Below, in pieces: positions 1 to 9,182 of a DNA stretch of 64,000 nt. Origin of the DNA: Gemmiger formicilis. Lineage in GTDB: Bacteria > Bacillota > Clostridia > Oscillospirales > Ruminococcaceae. How positions within the stretch are numbered: the stretch's first letter is position 1; the number at the start of each line of letters is the position of its first letter. Made by a program: the position numbers and the translations under genes. Under the pieces are notes generated by a model. That model was not told the DNA's origin and searched no databases. It was given only the letters and a program-made list of their open reading frames with translations. The DNA is taken from positions 1-64,000 of the forward strand of contig NZ_JACJJP010000010.1 in assembly GCF_016900095.1 (NCBI RefSeq). Reading direction: 5' to 3'.

Positions 1-526
1 GGCCGGGGTCCAGCTGGGCGATGGGTTCGTCCAGAATCAGGATGTCCGGGCCCAGGGCCACCGCCCCCGCCAGGGCCAGCAGATGGGTCTGCCCGCCGGA
101 AAGCTGCCAGACGTATTCCTCCTCCCGCCCTTGCAGGCCGCACCGGGCCAGCGCCTGCCGGCCCTGGGCCTCGTAGTCGGTCATGCCATAGTTCAGGCAG
201 GCGTAGGAGGCGTCGTCCAGCACCGTGGGGCGGACGATCTGGTTTTCAAAATCCTGGTAGACGTACCCCACCTTGCGGGCCAGACTGCCCACATCGCTTT
301 GCCGGGTCTCCTGGCCGGCCACTTTGACCGAACCGGAAAAAGTTCCCGTGATGAAATGAGGGATCAGCCCGTTGAGCACCTTGCACAGGGTGGATTTGCC
401 GCAGCCGTTGTTGCCCACGATGGCCAGAAAGTCTCCCTGTTCCACCGTCAGGTTCAGATGACGGAGGGTGGGCTGCGCCGCGCCGGGATAGGTATAACAA
501 AGGTCTTTGATCTCGATGATGGACAT
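1..526 (-). CDS. ECF transporter ATP-binding subunit (3' end cut by window edge)
   Basis: ATPase of an energy-coupling factor importer; it hydrolyses ATP at the membrane to drive vitamin or metal uptake. The visible 175 N-terminal residues hold Walker A (GNNGCGKST, about residue 37), a Q-loop region (YVYQDFENQ), the ABC signature LSGGQ and the start of Walker B (ILILDEPIAQLDP). QDFENQ is typical of EcfA-type ATPases. The gene starts 6 bases after the stop of the S-component gene and is probably in the same transcript. The C-terminal half lies outside the window, so I cannot tell whether it is a single ATPase or the first half of a fused EcfA1-EcfA2. Confidence 0.9.
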   Translation of the reverse strand, partial: MSIIEIKDLCYTYPGAAQPTLRHLNLTVEQGDFLAIVGNNGCGKSTLCKVLNGLIPHFITGTFSGSVKVAGQETRQSDVGSLARKVGYVYQDFENQIVRPTVLDDASYACLNYGMTDYEAQGRQALARCGLQGREEEYVWQLSGGQTHLLALAGAVALGPDILILDEPIAQLDPG

Positions 527-532
527 ACCGCT

Positions 533-1366
533 TTACTTCGCCTCAGCCTTTTTCTTCATGACAACCAGCACCGCCAGAACCATTATGGCGGCCACGATCA
601 TGCCCACCGCAAAGGCGGTGCCGCTTTCCGCCCAGGAAGCCTCCCAGTCGATGAGCTCCAGGCCGCTGGTGGCCAGCATTTCGGCCGCGATGGCACAGAC
701 AAAGGCTACAGCACAGCCCGCCAGCGTCTTGCCGCTGAGAGCAGGGGCGGCGGTTTCCGGCGTGCGGGGGCTCATGCCCAGCAGGGGCTCGATCTTGCCG
801 TAGAGTTTGGGAACCAGGTAGAGGGTGGGCAGCAGGCAGAAGAAGATGCCCGAGAACAGCAGATCGTTGAGGAAGGCAAAGCCCTCGGTGGCAAAGACGC
901 TTTCCGGCAGACCGGCCACGGCCTCAAAATCTTCCACCGCAAACTGCACCTTGCAGATGTCCACAATGGTGCCCATGAGCAGCTGGGCGCCGGTGCCCAG
1001 GAAGGCCGCAATCCCCACCATGCGGGTGTTGCGGGGGTCACGCACCAGCCGCCCCGCCAGGTAGACGCCGATGGTGACGGTGATGAACTTTTCCAGCTCC
1101 CCCAGACCACCAAACTGGCCCAGCATGATCTCGCTGAAGACCAGCTCGCCGGTGGCTGCGCCCAGCGCCGCCGACAAGGGATCAAACAACATGGCCAGCA
1201 CCAGCGGGATGAACAGGAAATACTCCACGGAAAATTCCACCAGGCCCACCTGGAATTTCGGAATCAGTTCGGTGAACAGCGTGGCCAGGCCATACAGCGA
1301 CATGGTCAGCACGAAGACCATCAGTTTCTGGGACTGATTCATCGTCTTGGTTTGCGTTGCATTCAT
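533..1366 (-). CDS. ECF transporter S component (membrane substrate-binding subunit)
   Basis: Integral membrane protein of 277 residues with six or more hydrophobic segments (about 15-35, 45-65, 75-95, 110-135, 170-190, 210-230, 245-270). It has a short charged N-terminus and ends in KKKAEAK. It probably binds the substrate of the ECF importer whose ATPase follows at 1-526. The start was moved from 1393 to 1366 because GGGGAGG lies 9 bases before this ATG. The substrate is unknown: no riboswitch is recognisable upstream, and the protein lacks an obvious RibU, BioY or ThiT signature that I can assign. Membership of the S-component class rests on hydropathy and gene order. Confidence 0.75.
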   Translation of the reverse strand: MNATQTKTMNQSQKLMVFVLTMSLYGLATLFTELIPKFQVGLVEFSVEYFLFIPLVLAMLFDPLSAALGAATGELVFSEIMLGQFGGLGELEKFITVTIGVYLAGRLVRDPRNTRMVGIAAFLGTGAQLLMGTIVDICKVQFAVEDFEAVAGLPESVFATEGFAFLNDLLFSGIFFCLLPTLYLVPKLYGKIEPLLGMSPRTPETAAPALSGKTLAGCAVAFVCAIAAEMLATSGLELIDWEASWAESGTAFAVGMIVAAIMVLAVLVVMKKKAEAK

Positions 1367-1462
1367 AGCGGATTGCCTCCCCAATGTTTTCATTTGCTCC
1401 GTTTTGTCCCCTTTGCGGGGTACGGTTTCATTGTAGGCCGATTATGAAAGTTTCTCCACCAC

Positions 1463-1499
1463 AAAGTAGTAAAATGAAAGTTAATTTTCAGTAAAGTAG
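1463..1499. repeat. Repeated AAAGTAG boxes upstream of the ECF genes
   Basis: AAAGTAG occurs at 1463-1469 and again at 1493-1499, exactly 30 bases (about three helical turns) apart, with a related AAAGTTA at 1477-1483. The stretch is AT-rich in a GC-rich region and lies about 100 bases upstream of the S-component start. It could be a regulator-binding array. No consensus promoter was convincing here. Confidence 0.3.
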
Positions 1500-1549
1500 G
1501 TTCCTGTCTGTCCGGGGCCCCTACCTCTGTGGCAGACCCCGCTTTTTAC

Positions 1550-1586
1550 AACAGCCCGGCCGCCATACAATGGCGGCCGGGCTGTT
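1550..1586 (-). terminator. Strong hairpin after the DUF5107-TPR gene, no U-tract
   Basis: Arms 1550-1565 and 1571-1586 form 16 perfect base pairs around a TACAA loop, 13 bases after the stop of the gene ending at 1600. Neither strand has a T-run after the stem, so it may be a 3' mRNA stabiliser or an atypical terminator. Confidence 0.55.
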
Positions 1587-1599
1587 AAGAAGAGACCAT

Positions 1600-4500
1600 T
1601 TAAATATTGGCGATTTCCAGCGCCCCCTGGTAGTCAGGCTGCCGGTTCAGAATCTCCGCTGTAAGCTGCCGGGCTTCTTTGCGCCTGCCCAGACCGGTGC
1701 AGCCCAGTGCCCGCAGATAGTTGCAGTACTGGCGGTTGCGCAGGGCAATGTCGTCGGCAAAGACTTCAATTTCGGGCAAAGACACGGCAAAGAAGTCGTA
1801 CCCCACCTGGTCGAAGAGGTGTTTTTCACCGTAGGCAATCAATTTGTGGAACGCCTTGCAGGCGGCGGCTTCATCGCCCAGGGCGCGATGGGCCAACCCC
1901 TGATAGAAGATGAAGTCGGAAGGCTGGTCATTGTAGTACAGGACACTTCCCGGCTCCTGGGCGCCTTGGGCAGCGCGCCGGAAAGCCGCCCGGGCGGCTT
2001 CCTCATTGCCGGCCCGGCGCAGGGCAACGCCCTGCCAATAATCCGCCTCATTGTCCGGAACATTGGGCAGTTTGCCTTCGCCCAGATTGTGGGGATACAC
2101 TTTGCTCTGTTCCAGCAAGCGGACCGCCTCGGCACAATTGCCTTCAGACAGGGCGGCCTGTGCCAGATGGATCAGCGCAAACCGGTACTGGGCACTTACC
2201 TTGCCTTCTCCGCCCTCCCAGGGGTGGAACTTCCGGCTCATGATGGCATCATAGGCTTCCCGGTACCGCCCCACGCAGTTCAGCAGGGTGATGTAGCGCA
2301 GGTACAGGTCGTCCCGCTCCCGCACCACAGGCAGCGCAGCTTCCAGCATTTGCAGGCGCTCCCTGTTGGAGCGTCCCAGCCGGGCAGCCAGCTGGTCATA
2401 TTCCAGCAGCAGACGAGGGTAGGTGGGGTCCAGTGCCCGGGCCTTTTCCATCTCTTTCATGGCAGCGTTGGCGTCGTTCCGCTTGTTGTAGTAGGCGATG
2501 GCCAGGTTCCGGTGCGCCATGGAAAGCGACGGATCCTGCCGGGCAGCCTGTTCCCAGTGAGAAACTGCCGCCTCATATTGCTTTTTGTCGTACAGCAGGC
2601 AGCCCAGATAGGCGTGGGCCTTGGGAGCACGCTCCAGCAAGTGAATGGCATTTTCCAGAATGGCGATTTCCTCCACACGGTTGGGGAAACAACCGCCGTC
2701 GGCCAGGCCTTCCCCCCGCAGGCAGCAGGCACGGGCGGTCTCCTCCTCACCGGACAGCATCTGCAGGTATCCTTCATAATAGGCGGGCATGGCGGTCTGC
2801 TCGGGGCAGGCATGCAGAATGGCGATGCCCTCCTGCAACAGCCCGGCTTTGGCATAGGTCAGTGCCAGTTCCAGATAGTTGTGGGCTTCGCCGCGCATGG
2901 TGCGGCGCCAGCCGTCCAGGCTTCCCTCTCCCAGGGCTTTCTCGTACAGGCAGCCCATGTGCAGCGGGTCGATGGCCACGCTCTCGGCCAGCAGGGCGGT
3001 GTTGTCCCGCCCCAGCCGGCGCAGCAGGGCAGCTTTCAGGCAGCGCCCGTTCATGTTGTGCCAGTTGCGCACCAGCGAGTGATCCACAAAGGTCAGTGCC
3101 TGCTCCCAGTTGCCTTTGCGGGCTTCCAGGCAGGCCAGCCAGTAAAAGCCGGCGCTCTGGGTTTCGGCACTCCAGGTAGATTTGAAGAAAGCATCGTAGG
3201 CTTTTTCATGCTGGCCGTCAGCTTCCAGGGCCAGGCCCAGGTTGAAGTAGCAGTCGCCGTTGTAAGGGTTGGGGTTCTTCCAGGTCTGCTTTTCCACTGC
3301 CCGTTGGAAATACGGGATGCTTTCCTTCACCCGGCCCCGGCGGAAAAGCAGCAGGCCGTAGCCGTTGTTCAGCCGGATGTCGCTGGGGTCCCGACGCAGC
3401 CCTTCCCGGTAGTAGTCGGCCGGCTCAAAGGTGGCATGCCGGTACTGTTCCAGATGGGTGGCCGCCAGGTGCAGCTCTTCGGTGGAACGCAGTTCTTCCG
3501 GCGCTTTCAGGGGCTCCGCCGGGGAAGGAACGGGCTGCAGTTCCGGCTCATAGAAGCGATAGCGTACCAGCGTTTTCCCCTTCGCTTCCACAATGGCTTC
3601 GCAACCGCGCAGATCGCCCCCGGTAGGGAAGGTGTCCCGGAAACAGGCTTTGGGGGAAAGATCGGTGCGCTTTTCGTACAGGCAGGCACCGTCCCGCAGC
3701 ACCCGGATGGTGGCGCCGTCATAATCCCCCGAGGCATACACATGGACGGCGGCGGTGCCGTCGGGCAGATTTTCAAAGCTGACGGCCGCGTCCCGGGAGG
3801 CGTTGCCCACCCGGCCCACGCCCTTATAAGGCATGAAATACTGGACAAAGGTCTTTTCTTCCTGCGGTTTGAGCCAGGTGAAGTCGGGTTGGTTATCGGT
3901 AAAGACGCCGGTCATCAATTCGATGTAGGGACCGTCCTCATCGGTCAGGTTGCGGTCCCAGGCGCGGCCGAAGTCGCCGTTGCCCCAGGTCCACTGCTTT
4001 TTGCCCGGGGAGACGTGGTGGTCCGCCACATGGAGCAGCCCGGCCTGGCGGGATTCGTCGTAGTTGCCCACAAAATCGAAGTCGGAATGCGCCGCCATGT
4101 AGGAGGTGGGCACCGGCACGTTTTTATAGCGGGAGATGTCCACACCGGCGGAGTAGTCACATTTGTAATATTCCCCGGTGGCGATGGGAAAGGTGGAAAC
4201 CGCACGCTTTCCGTGATCCATGACGGCATTCACGTCGGGCGGAAATACCGAGTAGGTATGGTCGTTTACCGGCACGGCGGGGTTGGCCCACCACAGAAAG
4301 GTCTGAGGCAGATCGGTGGGATTGTACAGCCGGCCTTGGATCTCGATGTAGGCTTTGCCGGGGTACAGGCTGATGGCGGCCATCCCCTTGGTGCCGTACA
4401 TCTTGTCCGTTTCCCCCACATAGACAGTGACCGAGCCGTCCTGATGCTCTGCCAGGGAATAATCCACCGCAGAGAAGGTGGAGGGGCGATGGTGCTGCGG

Positions 4501-4860
4501 CCAGTTGAACTCAATGCCGCCGGAAATCCATGGCCCGGTCAGCCCTACCAGGGCAGGCTTGATGACATGGTTGTAGTAGACAAAATCGTATCCGTTGGTC
4601 TTGTCGTAAGCGCGCTGAATGCGCCCGCCCAGTTCGGGCAAAACCATGACCTTCAGGTATTCGTTTTCCAGCCACACAGCACGGTAAGGACGGTCCTCTT
4701 TCCGGTCATAGACCTTCTCCGTCACCGGCAACGGGTACACCTTTCCGGTGCTGCCCTGGTAGGCGCGTTTTTCGATAAAAAGGGGATTTTTTTCCGGTTC
4801 GGCCGCCGGATAGGTGGGCAGGAGGATGGTTTCCTCCCAGATTCTTGCAGAAGCATTCAT
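1600..4860 (-). CDS. DUF5107 domain protein with C-terminal TPR array
   Basis: Large protein of 1086 residues without a signal peptide, so probably cytoplasmic. Residues about 25-340 match the DUF5107 type: a galactose-mutarotase-like beta-sandwich, with runs such as VMVLPELGGRI and GGIEFNWPQHHRP. Residues about 430-1086 hold many tetratricopeptide repeats (for example GLLLFRRGRVKESIPYFQRA). Proteins of this design usually sit in glycan loci and are thought to act on or sense carbohydrates; no reaction is established. The start at 4860 replaces the longer ORF from 5001, which would run through the promoter region. It is divergent from an AraC regulator and near GH2 and GH35 genes, so a role in galactoside use is inferred. 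Confidence 0.85.
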   Translation of the reverse strand: MNASARIWEETILLPTYPAAEPEKNPLFIEKRAYQGSTGKVYPLPVTEKVYDRKEDRPYRAVWLENEYLKVMVLPELGGRIQRAYDKTNGYDFVYYNHVIKPALVGLTGPWISGGIEFNWPQHHRPSTFSAVDYSLAEHQDGSVTVYVGETDKMYGTKGMAAISLYPGKAYIEIQGRLYNPTDLPQTFLWWANPAVPVNDHTYSVFPPDVNAVMDHGKRAVSTFPIATGEYYKCDYSAGVDISRYKNVPVPTSYMAAHSDFDFVGNYDESRQAGLLHVADHHVSPGKKQWTWGNGDFGRAWDRNLTDEDGPYIELMTGVFTDNQPDFTWLKPQEEKTFVQYFMPYKGVGRVGNASRDAAVSFENLPDGTAAVHVYASGDYDGATIRVLRDGACLYEKRTDLSPKACFRDTFPTGGDLRGCEAIVEAKGKTLVRYRFYEPELQPVPSPAEPLKAPEELRSTEELHLAATHLEQYRHATFEPADYYREGLRRDPSDIRLNNGYGLLLFRRGRVKESIPYFQRAVEKQTWKNPNPYNGDCYFNLGLALEADGQHEKAYDAFFKSTWSAETQSAGFYWLACLEARKGNWEQALTFVDHSLVRNWHNMNGRCLKAALLRRLGRDNTALLAESVAIDPLHMGCLYEKALGEGSLDGWRRTMRGEAHNYLELALTYAKAGLLQEGIAILHACPEQTAMPAYYEGYLQMLSGEEETARACCLRGEGLADGGCFPNRVEEIAILENAIHLLERAPKAHAYLGCLLYDKKQYEAAVSHWEQAARQDPSLSMAHRNLAIAYYNKRNDANAAMKEMEKARALDPTYPRLLLEYDQLAARLGRSNRERLQMLEAALPVVRERDDLYLRYITLLNCVGRYREAYDAIMSRKFHPWEGGEGKVSAQYRFALIHLAQAALSEGNCAEAVRLLEQSKVYPHNLGEGKLPNVPDNEADYWQGVALRRAGNEEAARAAFRRAAQGAQEPGSVLYYNDQPSDFIFYQGLAHRALGDEAAACKAFHKLIAYGEKHLFDQVGYDFFAVSLPEIEVFADDIALRNRQYCNYLRALGCTGLGRRKEARQLTAEILNRQPDYQGALEIANI

Positions 4861-4931
4861 GGTCAACGATCTCTTTCTTTTCGTTTTGTGTATCGGCCAA
4901 CATTTCAGAAAGCCTGCCTTGTTGCAACACC

Positions 4932-4937
4932 ATTGTA
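4932..4937 (-). promoter_or_regulatory. Candidate -10 element for the DUF5107-TPR gene
   Basis: On the minus strand the site reads TACAAT, about 70 bases upstream of the start at 4860. The -35 region (a T-rich run) is poor, as expected of an activator-dependent promoter next to an AraC-type gene. A perfect GTTGCAAC palindrome at 4921-4928 sits just downstream. Confidence 0.4.
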
Positions 4938-4980
4938 ACGCACCGCGCGGATGGGAAAAATGGCTTATCCTCAAAAATAA

Positions 4981-5009
4981 TGGACAATCTTCCGGCATCA
5001 TGCTATAGT
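4981..5009 (+). promoter_or_regulatory. Promoter of the AraC-type regulator gene
   Basis: -35 TGGACA (4981-4986), spacer of 17 bases, -10 TATAGT (5004-5009). The predicted transcription start falls at about 5015-5017, which coincides with the chosen ATG at 5016. Confidence 0.65.
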
Positions 5010-5015
5010 GTAATC

Positions 5016-5957
5016 ATGGAAATTCAAATTGAAAGAAAAAAGGATGGCTTCGCGGGAGAAATTTACATCGTGCTGCCCACGGAAGCCTTTTCCGAATATG
5101 CAGAACACCCCCTGGTACGCCGTCTTTATCTGACAGATGCCGGCTTCTTCCCACATGCCGCGCACCATTATCGGGAACGCAGCGAAGGCCTTGAGGAATA
5201 TATTTTCCTGTGCTGTACCAGCGGCCGGGGTATGGTGGAGATAGATGGACAAACTTATCCCCTGGCAGAAAACGAGGTTTTCTGTATTCCGCGTCTGTGC
5301 AAGCATCGCTATTGGGCAGACGAGGAGGACCCATGGAGTCTGCTCTGGGTTCATTTTAAGGGAGAGGACTGCCGCTATTACCCGCTGGACTCGCTGCGTG
5401 TATACCGTTTTGCTGCCGCCGAAACGGTACAGCGGATGGAATTTCTCTTTAATCTGCTCTTCCATACGCTGGAGCAGGACTACACCTTGGGCAACTTTAT
5501 TTATCTTTCCCAACTGCTGGCCCTGATTTTGGGCGAGACCTATGCCCATCGGCAGGAAACCGGCACCACGGCCTTACAGAACCGGCAGGTCACCCGGGCA
5601 GTCCGGTTCATGTACCGGCATATCGGCCAGGATCTGACGCTGGCAGAGTTGTCCCAAGCTGTGGGGCTCTCCCAAAGCTCGCTCAGCGCTGTGTTCAAGC
5701 AATGTACCGGTCACGCACCCATGGATTTTTTCACCCGCCTTAAAATGAAAGAAGCCTGCAATCTGTTGCGCTCCGGCAGGGAATATATCTATGAGGTAGC
5801 CCAGCATCTGGGGTACAGGGATCCCTATTACTTTTCGCGTGCTTTCAAGAAAGTGGTCGGGGTCTCCCCCCGGGATTACCAGAAGGGTTCACAGGAGTTT
5901 CCCGATTCCCAGAAGCTGAACGTTGCTTCCTGGAATGGTACGTTCGTTCAAAACTGA
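5016..5957 (+). CDS. AraC-family transcriptional regulator
   Basis: Regulator of 313 residues. The N-terminal half (about 30-150) is a cupin-like AraC sensor with a RGMVEIDGQTYPLAENEVFCIPR stretch. The C-terminal 100 residues carry two helix-turn-helix motifs (LTLAELSQAVGLSQSSLSAVFKQ and IYEVAQHLGYRDPYYFSRAFKK). It is divergent from the DUF5107-TPR gene and upstream of the GH2 and GH35 genes, so it probably activates galactoside use in response to a sugar. The ATG at 5016 has no ribosome binding site, and the promoter places the mRNA start at the same base, suggesting a leaderless message. A GTG at 5070 preceded by GGAG is an alternative start. Confidence 0.88.
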   Translation: MEIQIERKKDGFAGEIYIVLPTEAFSEYAEHPLVRRLYLTDAGFFPHAAHHYRERSEGLEEYIFLCCTSGRGMVEIDGQTYPLAENEVFCIPRLCKHRYWADEEDPWSLLWVHFKGEDCRYYPLDSLRVYRFAAAETVQRMEFLFNLLFHTLEQDYTLGNFIYLSQLLALILGETYAHRQETGTTALQNRQVTRAVRFMYRHIGQDLTLAELSQAVGLSQSSLSAVFKQCTGHAPMDFFTRLKMKEACNLLRSGREYIYEVAQHLGYRDPYYFSRAFKKVVGVSPRDYQKGSQEFPDSQKLNVASWNGTFVQN

Positions 5958-6052
5958 ACATGCACAAAAAGGCCGGCGGTTTTCGGGACTGCCCCGGTTA
6001 GAAAAGACAACACCCCAAAGGGGCCTCTGCACAGGAATATTCAACCTGAGCG

Positions 6053-6095
6053 GGAGTGGTGCGGCGTCAGCGGTGCCACTCCTGTTTTGCTTTTC
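6053..6095 (+). terminator. Possible terminator after the AraC gene
   Basis: GGAGTGG (6053-6059) pairs with CCACTCC (6076-6082), followed by the T-rich stretch TGTTTTGCTTTT. The stem has only 7 base pairs, so strength is moderate. Confidence 0.45.
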
Positions 6096-6174
6096 AGGCG
6101 CCCGTGGCTGTCAAGGAGGAAGAACGGCTTTGTGCACGGTGGAATTTTGTCCATCTTTTTTCAATATTTGCCAT

Positions 6175-6202
6175 TTGCAGGGATGGGCCGAAACAGTAGA
6201 AT
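6175..6202 (+). promoter_or_regulatory. Candidate promoter of the GH2 gene
   Basis: -35 TTGCAG (6175-6180), 16-base spacer, -10 TAGAAT (6197-6202), leaving a leader of about 110 bases. Matches are partial on both elements. Confidence 0.45.
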
Positions 6203-6318
6203 AAAGTTGAAAATCTTTCTGCTGCCGTTCAGCAGCTTCCGCTAAAAATATCCCCTTGGAAAGGGAAACGTCCCTTCCCCAGACGGAGAAATCACAATTG
6301 CCGAAAAGAGGATAACCA

Positions 6319-9000
6319 ATGGGAATCACAATCGACCTAACTGGCTTGTGGAAAGTACAGGTACCCAATTTCCCCATAACGGAAGTTCATTTGCCCGGGA
6401 CCCTCGATGAAAATCAGGTCGGGCTTCCGGATGCTCCCAACCTCGAGACCCGGCTGACACGCCGCTATACATGGACCGGAGCAGCGATTTTTACCAGAAC
6501 GCTCACTCTGCCCGCCGTATCGGACAAGCGGCTCATCCTTGAAGCGGAGAGATCCCGCCATTTAGAGCTGCGCATCAATGGGGAACCTGTTCCGCCCCTT
6601 CAGCCGGCCACGCTGAGCACCCCCTGTTTCTTTGAACTGACCCGCTGGGCCGGGCAAGAGGTCCAGATAAGCCTTTGTGTCGACAATTCCTATGCCGGTT
6701 GGCCAAGGGAGGATATTTTGCACGCATCGGCAGCCACCGACGAGACGCAGACCAATTGGAACGGGATCCTGGGGCGTTTTTGCATCCACACCTGTCCCGC
6801 CTTCTGGGTCAAGGATGTTCGGGTCTATCCGCGCGGCGAACGGCTTGACATCGCACTGGATGTTGCGGTGGGCGCAGATGTTCTGAAAAAAGCCGCCGGC
6901 CAAGCGGCTGTGCTGCTGGCAGGACCTGCCCTGAAAGAGCCGCTGCGCTTGGAAAGCACAAGGTGGACATTGGAGCCTTTGACCGGCAGTGTCACCGCGG
7001 TATGGCTGCGGGACATTGCCCCGGACCCGCAGATTCCCCGGTGGGAAGAGGGGCAAGGCGCCTTGACCGAGCTTACCGCCACGCTCCTGATCAACGGCAC
7101 AAAAGTTTCCGACGGGCGGGCGCGCTTCGGCGTACGTACCTTTTCGGTACGGCAGGGTCACCTGACCCTGAACGGTCACAGGTTTTTTCTTCGGGGCGAG
7201 GCAAACTGCTGCGTCTTTCCACGGACCGGGTATCCGCCCATGGAAAAATCGGCCTGGTTGGATATTCTGCAACGCTATCAGGCTTACGGTGTCAACTGTA
7301 TGCGGTTTCATTCCTGGTGCCCGCCGGAAGCTGCTTTTTCGGCCGCGGATGAACTTGGAATGCTGATGCAGCCGGAACTGTCTGACTGGAACTTCAAAAA
7401 TGCGTTGGAAACGCCTCACAGTTTGGAATACTATGAAGCAGAATTGCGCCAGATCCTGCTCTGTTATGCCAATCATCCGTCCTTTGTGATGCTGACCCTG
7501 GGCAACGAACTGTGTACCGGCGATCTGGGACACAGCCACATGGCGGATTTGGTAAACCTGGCCCGAAAACTGGATTCCACCAGACTGTATGCCGCTTCCT
7601 CCAATGGACAATACGGGGAGCAGGGCTATGACGGGGTAAGCGACTTTTATACATCCGCTGCCTACGGAAAGCAGATGCTTCGGGCCACCAGTTCCCCCAT
7701 GATCGGTCACCTGAACCAATGCCGTCCGGGAACGCGCCAAAACTATCGCAAGGCCGCCGCAATGGCAGGCGACATACCGGTATTTGGTTTTGAAGTGGGA
7801 CAGTATGAAAGCTGGCCCGATTTTGACCAGATTGAAAAATTTGACGGAATCACCATCCCGGAAAATCTTAGCGCCATCCAACGCCGGGCCAAAGAGACCG
7901 GAGCCTGTGCTTACTGGCAGCAGGGCGTGCAGGCCAGCGGTGAACTGGCCTTGCTGTGCTACCGCGAGGAAGTGGAAGCTGTTCTGAGAACACCCGAGAT
8001 GAGCGGTCTTTCGCTGTTGGGGCTGCAGGATTTTCCCGGGCAGGGCACGGCATTGGTGGGAATGATGGATGCCCACCTGAACCGGAAGCCGCAGGACTTT
8101 GCGGATCCCAAACGCTTTCGCCGCTTTTTCTCCCCCGTGCTTCCTTTGGCTTGCTTCGATACCTATACCTATGAGGCCGGCCAGTGTTTTCGTGCCGATC
8201 TCCACCTGGCCAACTATGGCACCGAAACCATCCATGGACCGCTGTGCTGGCAGCTCAGGGAAGGCAACACCCTGCTTTCCTGCGGGGAATTTCACGCCGA
8301 AAACGGCTGGCCCGCGGGTGGGCTGTGTTCTGCGGGAACCATCTGTCAGAAGCTGCCCACGGATAACCGTGCCCATTCGTTGACATTGGCTTTGTCTGTG
8401 GAGCAATTTCGCAACGAATATCCCATTTGGAGCTATCCTGCCGCCGAGAAGAATCTTCCACCGCAGGTGCTAGTGCTGAACGCCGTGACGGCCAACGCCC
8501 TGCAACAAGTTCAGGACGGGGCCTGCGCCCTGATTGATTTACCCGCTGACCAAGAACATTATCCCACATCATTGGCGTGCCAGTTCAGCACCGATTTTTG
8601 GTCGGTGGGTACCTTTCCGGAGCAGGGCGGAACCATGGGATTGCTGATTGACTCCGGTCATCCGGCGCTGTCCCGTTATCCCACAAGCTTTTGCAGCAGC
8701 TGGCAATGGTGGGCGCAGTCCCATGGCCGGGCCATGGTGCTGCCCGCTTCCTTTCCCCCCATTGTACGCGTTCTGGACAGCGTAACCCGGCTCAACAACC
8801 TGGGCCTTTTATGGGAAGCCCGGCTGGGAAAAGGCCGAATCCTCATAAGCGGCATGGGCCTTTTATCGCATCGGGATTTTCCCGAGTGCCGGTATCTTCT
8901 GGAATGTCTTGTACACTATCTGAACGGCCCCCTGACCCACTCCGTTCCCGAAGTCACCCCTTCCGATCTGCAGCGGTGGGTGCTTTTCCAAGACTCCTGA
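6319..9000 (+). CDS. Glycoside hydrolase family 2 enzyme (beta-galactosidase/beta-glucuronidase type)
   Basis: Retaining beta-glycosidase of 893 residues, no signal peptide, so it should act on imported oligosaccharides. The N-terminal jelly-roll sugar-binding domain spans about 20-160, an Ig-like domain about 165-270, and the TIM barrel about 275-600. The acid/base is probably Glu397 in LGNEL and the nucleophile Glu492 in FGFEVGQYES. About 290 further residues form extra C-terminal beta domains. AGAGGAT precedes the ATG. It lies 182 bases upstream of a GH35 gene on the same strand. Sugar specificity cannot be fixed from the sequence; beta-galactoside or beta-glucuronide are the main options. 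Confidence 0.88.
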   Translation: MGITIDLTGLWKVQVPNFPITEVHLPGTLDENQVGLPDAPNLETRLTRRYTWTGAAIFTRTLTLPAVSDKRLILEAERSRHLELRINGEPVPPLQPATLSTPCFFELTRWAGQEVQISLCVDNSYAGWPREDILHASAATDETQTNWNGILGRFCIHTCPAFWVKDVRVYPRGERLDIALDVAVGADVLKKAAGQAAVLLAGPALKEPLRLESTRWTLEPLTGSVTAVWLRDIAPDPQIPRWEEGQGALTELTATLLINGTKVSDGRARFGVRTFSVRQGHLTLNGHRFFLRGEANCCVFPRTGYPPMEKSAWLDILQRYQAYGVNCMRFHSWCPPEAAFSAADELGMLMQPELSDWNFKNALETPHSLEYYEAELRQILLCYANHPSFVMLTLGNELCTGDLGHSHMADLVNLARKLDSTRLYAASSNGQYGEQGYDGVSDFYTSAAYGKQMLRATSSPMIGHLNQCRPGTRQNYRKAAAMAGDIPVFGFEVGQYESWPDFDQIEKFDGITIPENLSAIQRRAKETGACAYWQQGVQASGELALLCYREEVEAVLRTPEMSGLSLLGLQDFPGQGTALVGMMDAHLNRKPQDFADPKRFRRFFSPVLPLACFDTYTYEAGQCFRADLHLANYGTETIHGPLCWQLREGNTLLSCGEFHAENGWPAGGLCSAGTICQKLPTDNRAHSLTLALSVEQFRNEYPIWSYPAAEKNLPPQVLVLNAVTANALQQVQDGACALIDLPADQEHYPTSLACQFSTDFWSVGTFPEQGGTMGLLIDSGHPALSRYPTSFCSSWQWWAQSHGRAMVLPASFPPIVRVLDSVTRLNNLGLLWEARLGKGRILISGMGLLSHRDFPECRYLLECLVHYLNGPLTHSVPEVTPSDLQRWVLFQDS

Positions 9001-9182
9001 CAGGACCGGGAAAATCCATGCGGACGCGCCAAAAATGCAAGGAGAAGAAAGTGTTCTTGCTCCGGCCGCACACGGCGGCTGCCTTGCGATCTGAAATTTC
9101 TGCGGGAAAGAATCTGTTGCAGACCGGAGCGGAATCCCATTGCCATTGATTGTTCCGAATAAATCGCCAAGGAGGCTTCCTC

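Larger units (their letters stand above)
5958..6318. other. Non-coding stretch before the GH2 gene
   Basis: 361 bases with no credible gene. It holds a hairpin (6053-6082), a plausible promoter (6175-6202) and a small inverted repeat AAGGGA-AACG-TCCCTT (6261-6276) between promoter and start codon, which could be an operator. Confidence 0.5.

Noticed and set aside
1570-4938. Open frame of over 1100 codons on the plus strand opposite the DUF5107-TPR gene
   Set aside because: Mirror of a GC-rich coding strand; Gly/Gln/Val/Pro-rich translation with no domain, while the minus strand has clear family motifs and a proper start.
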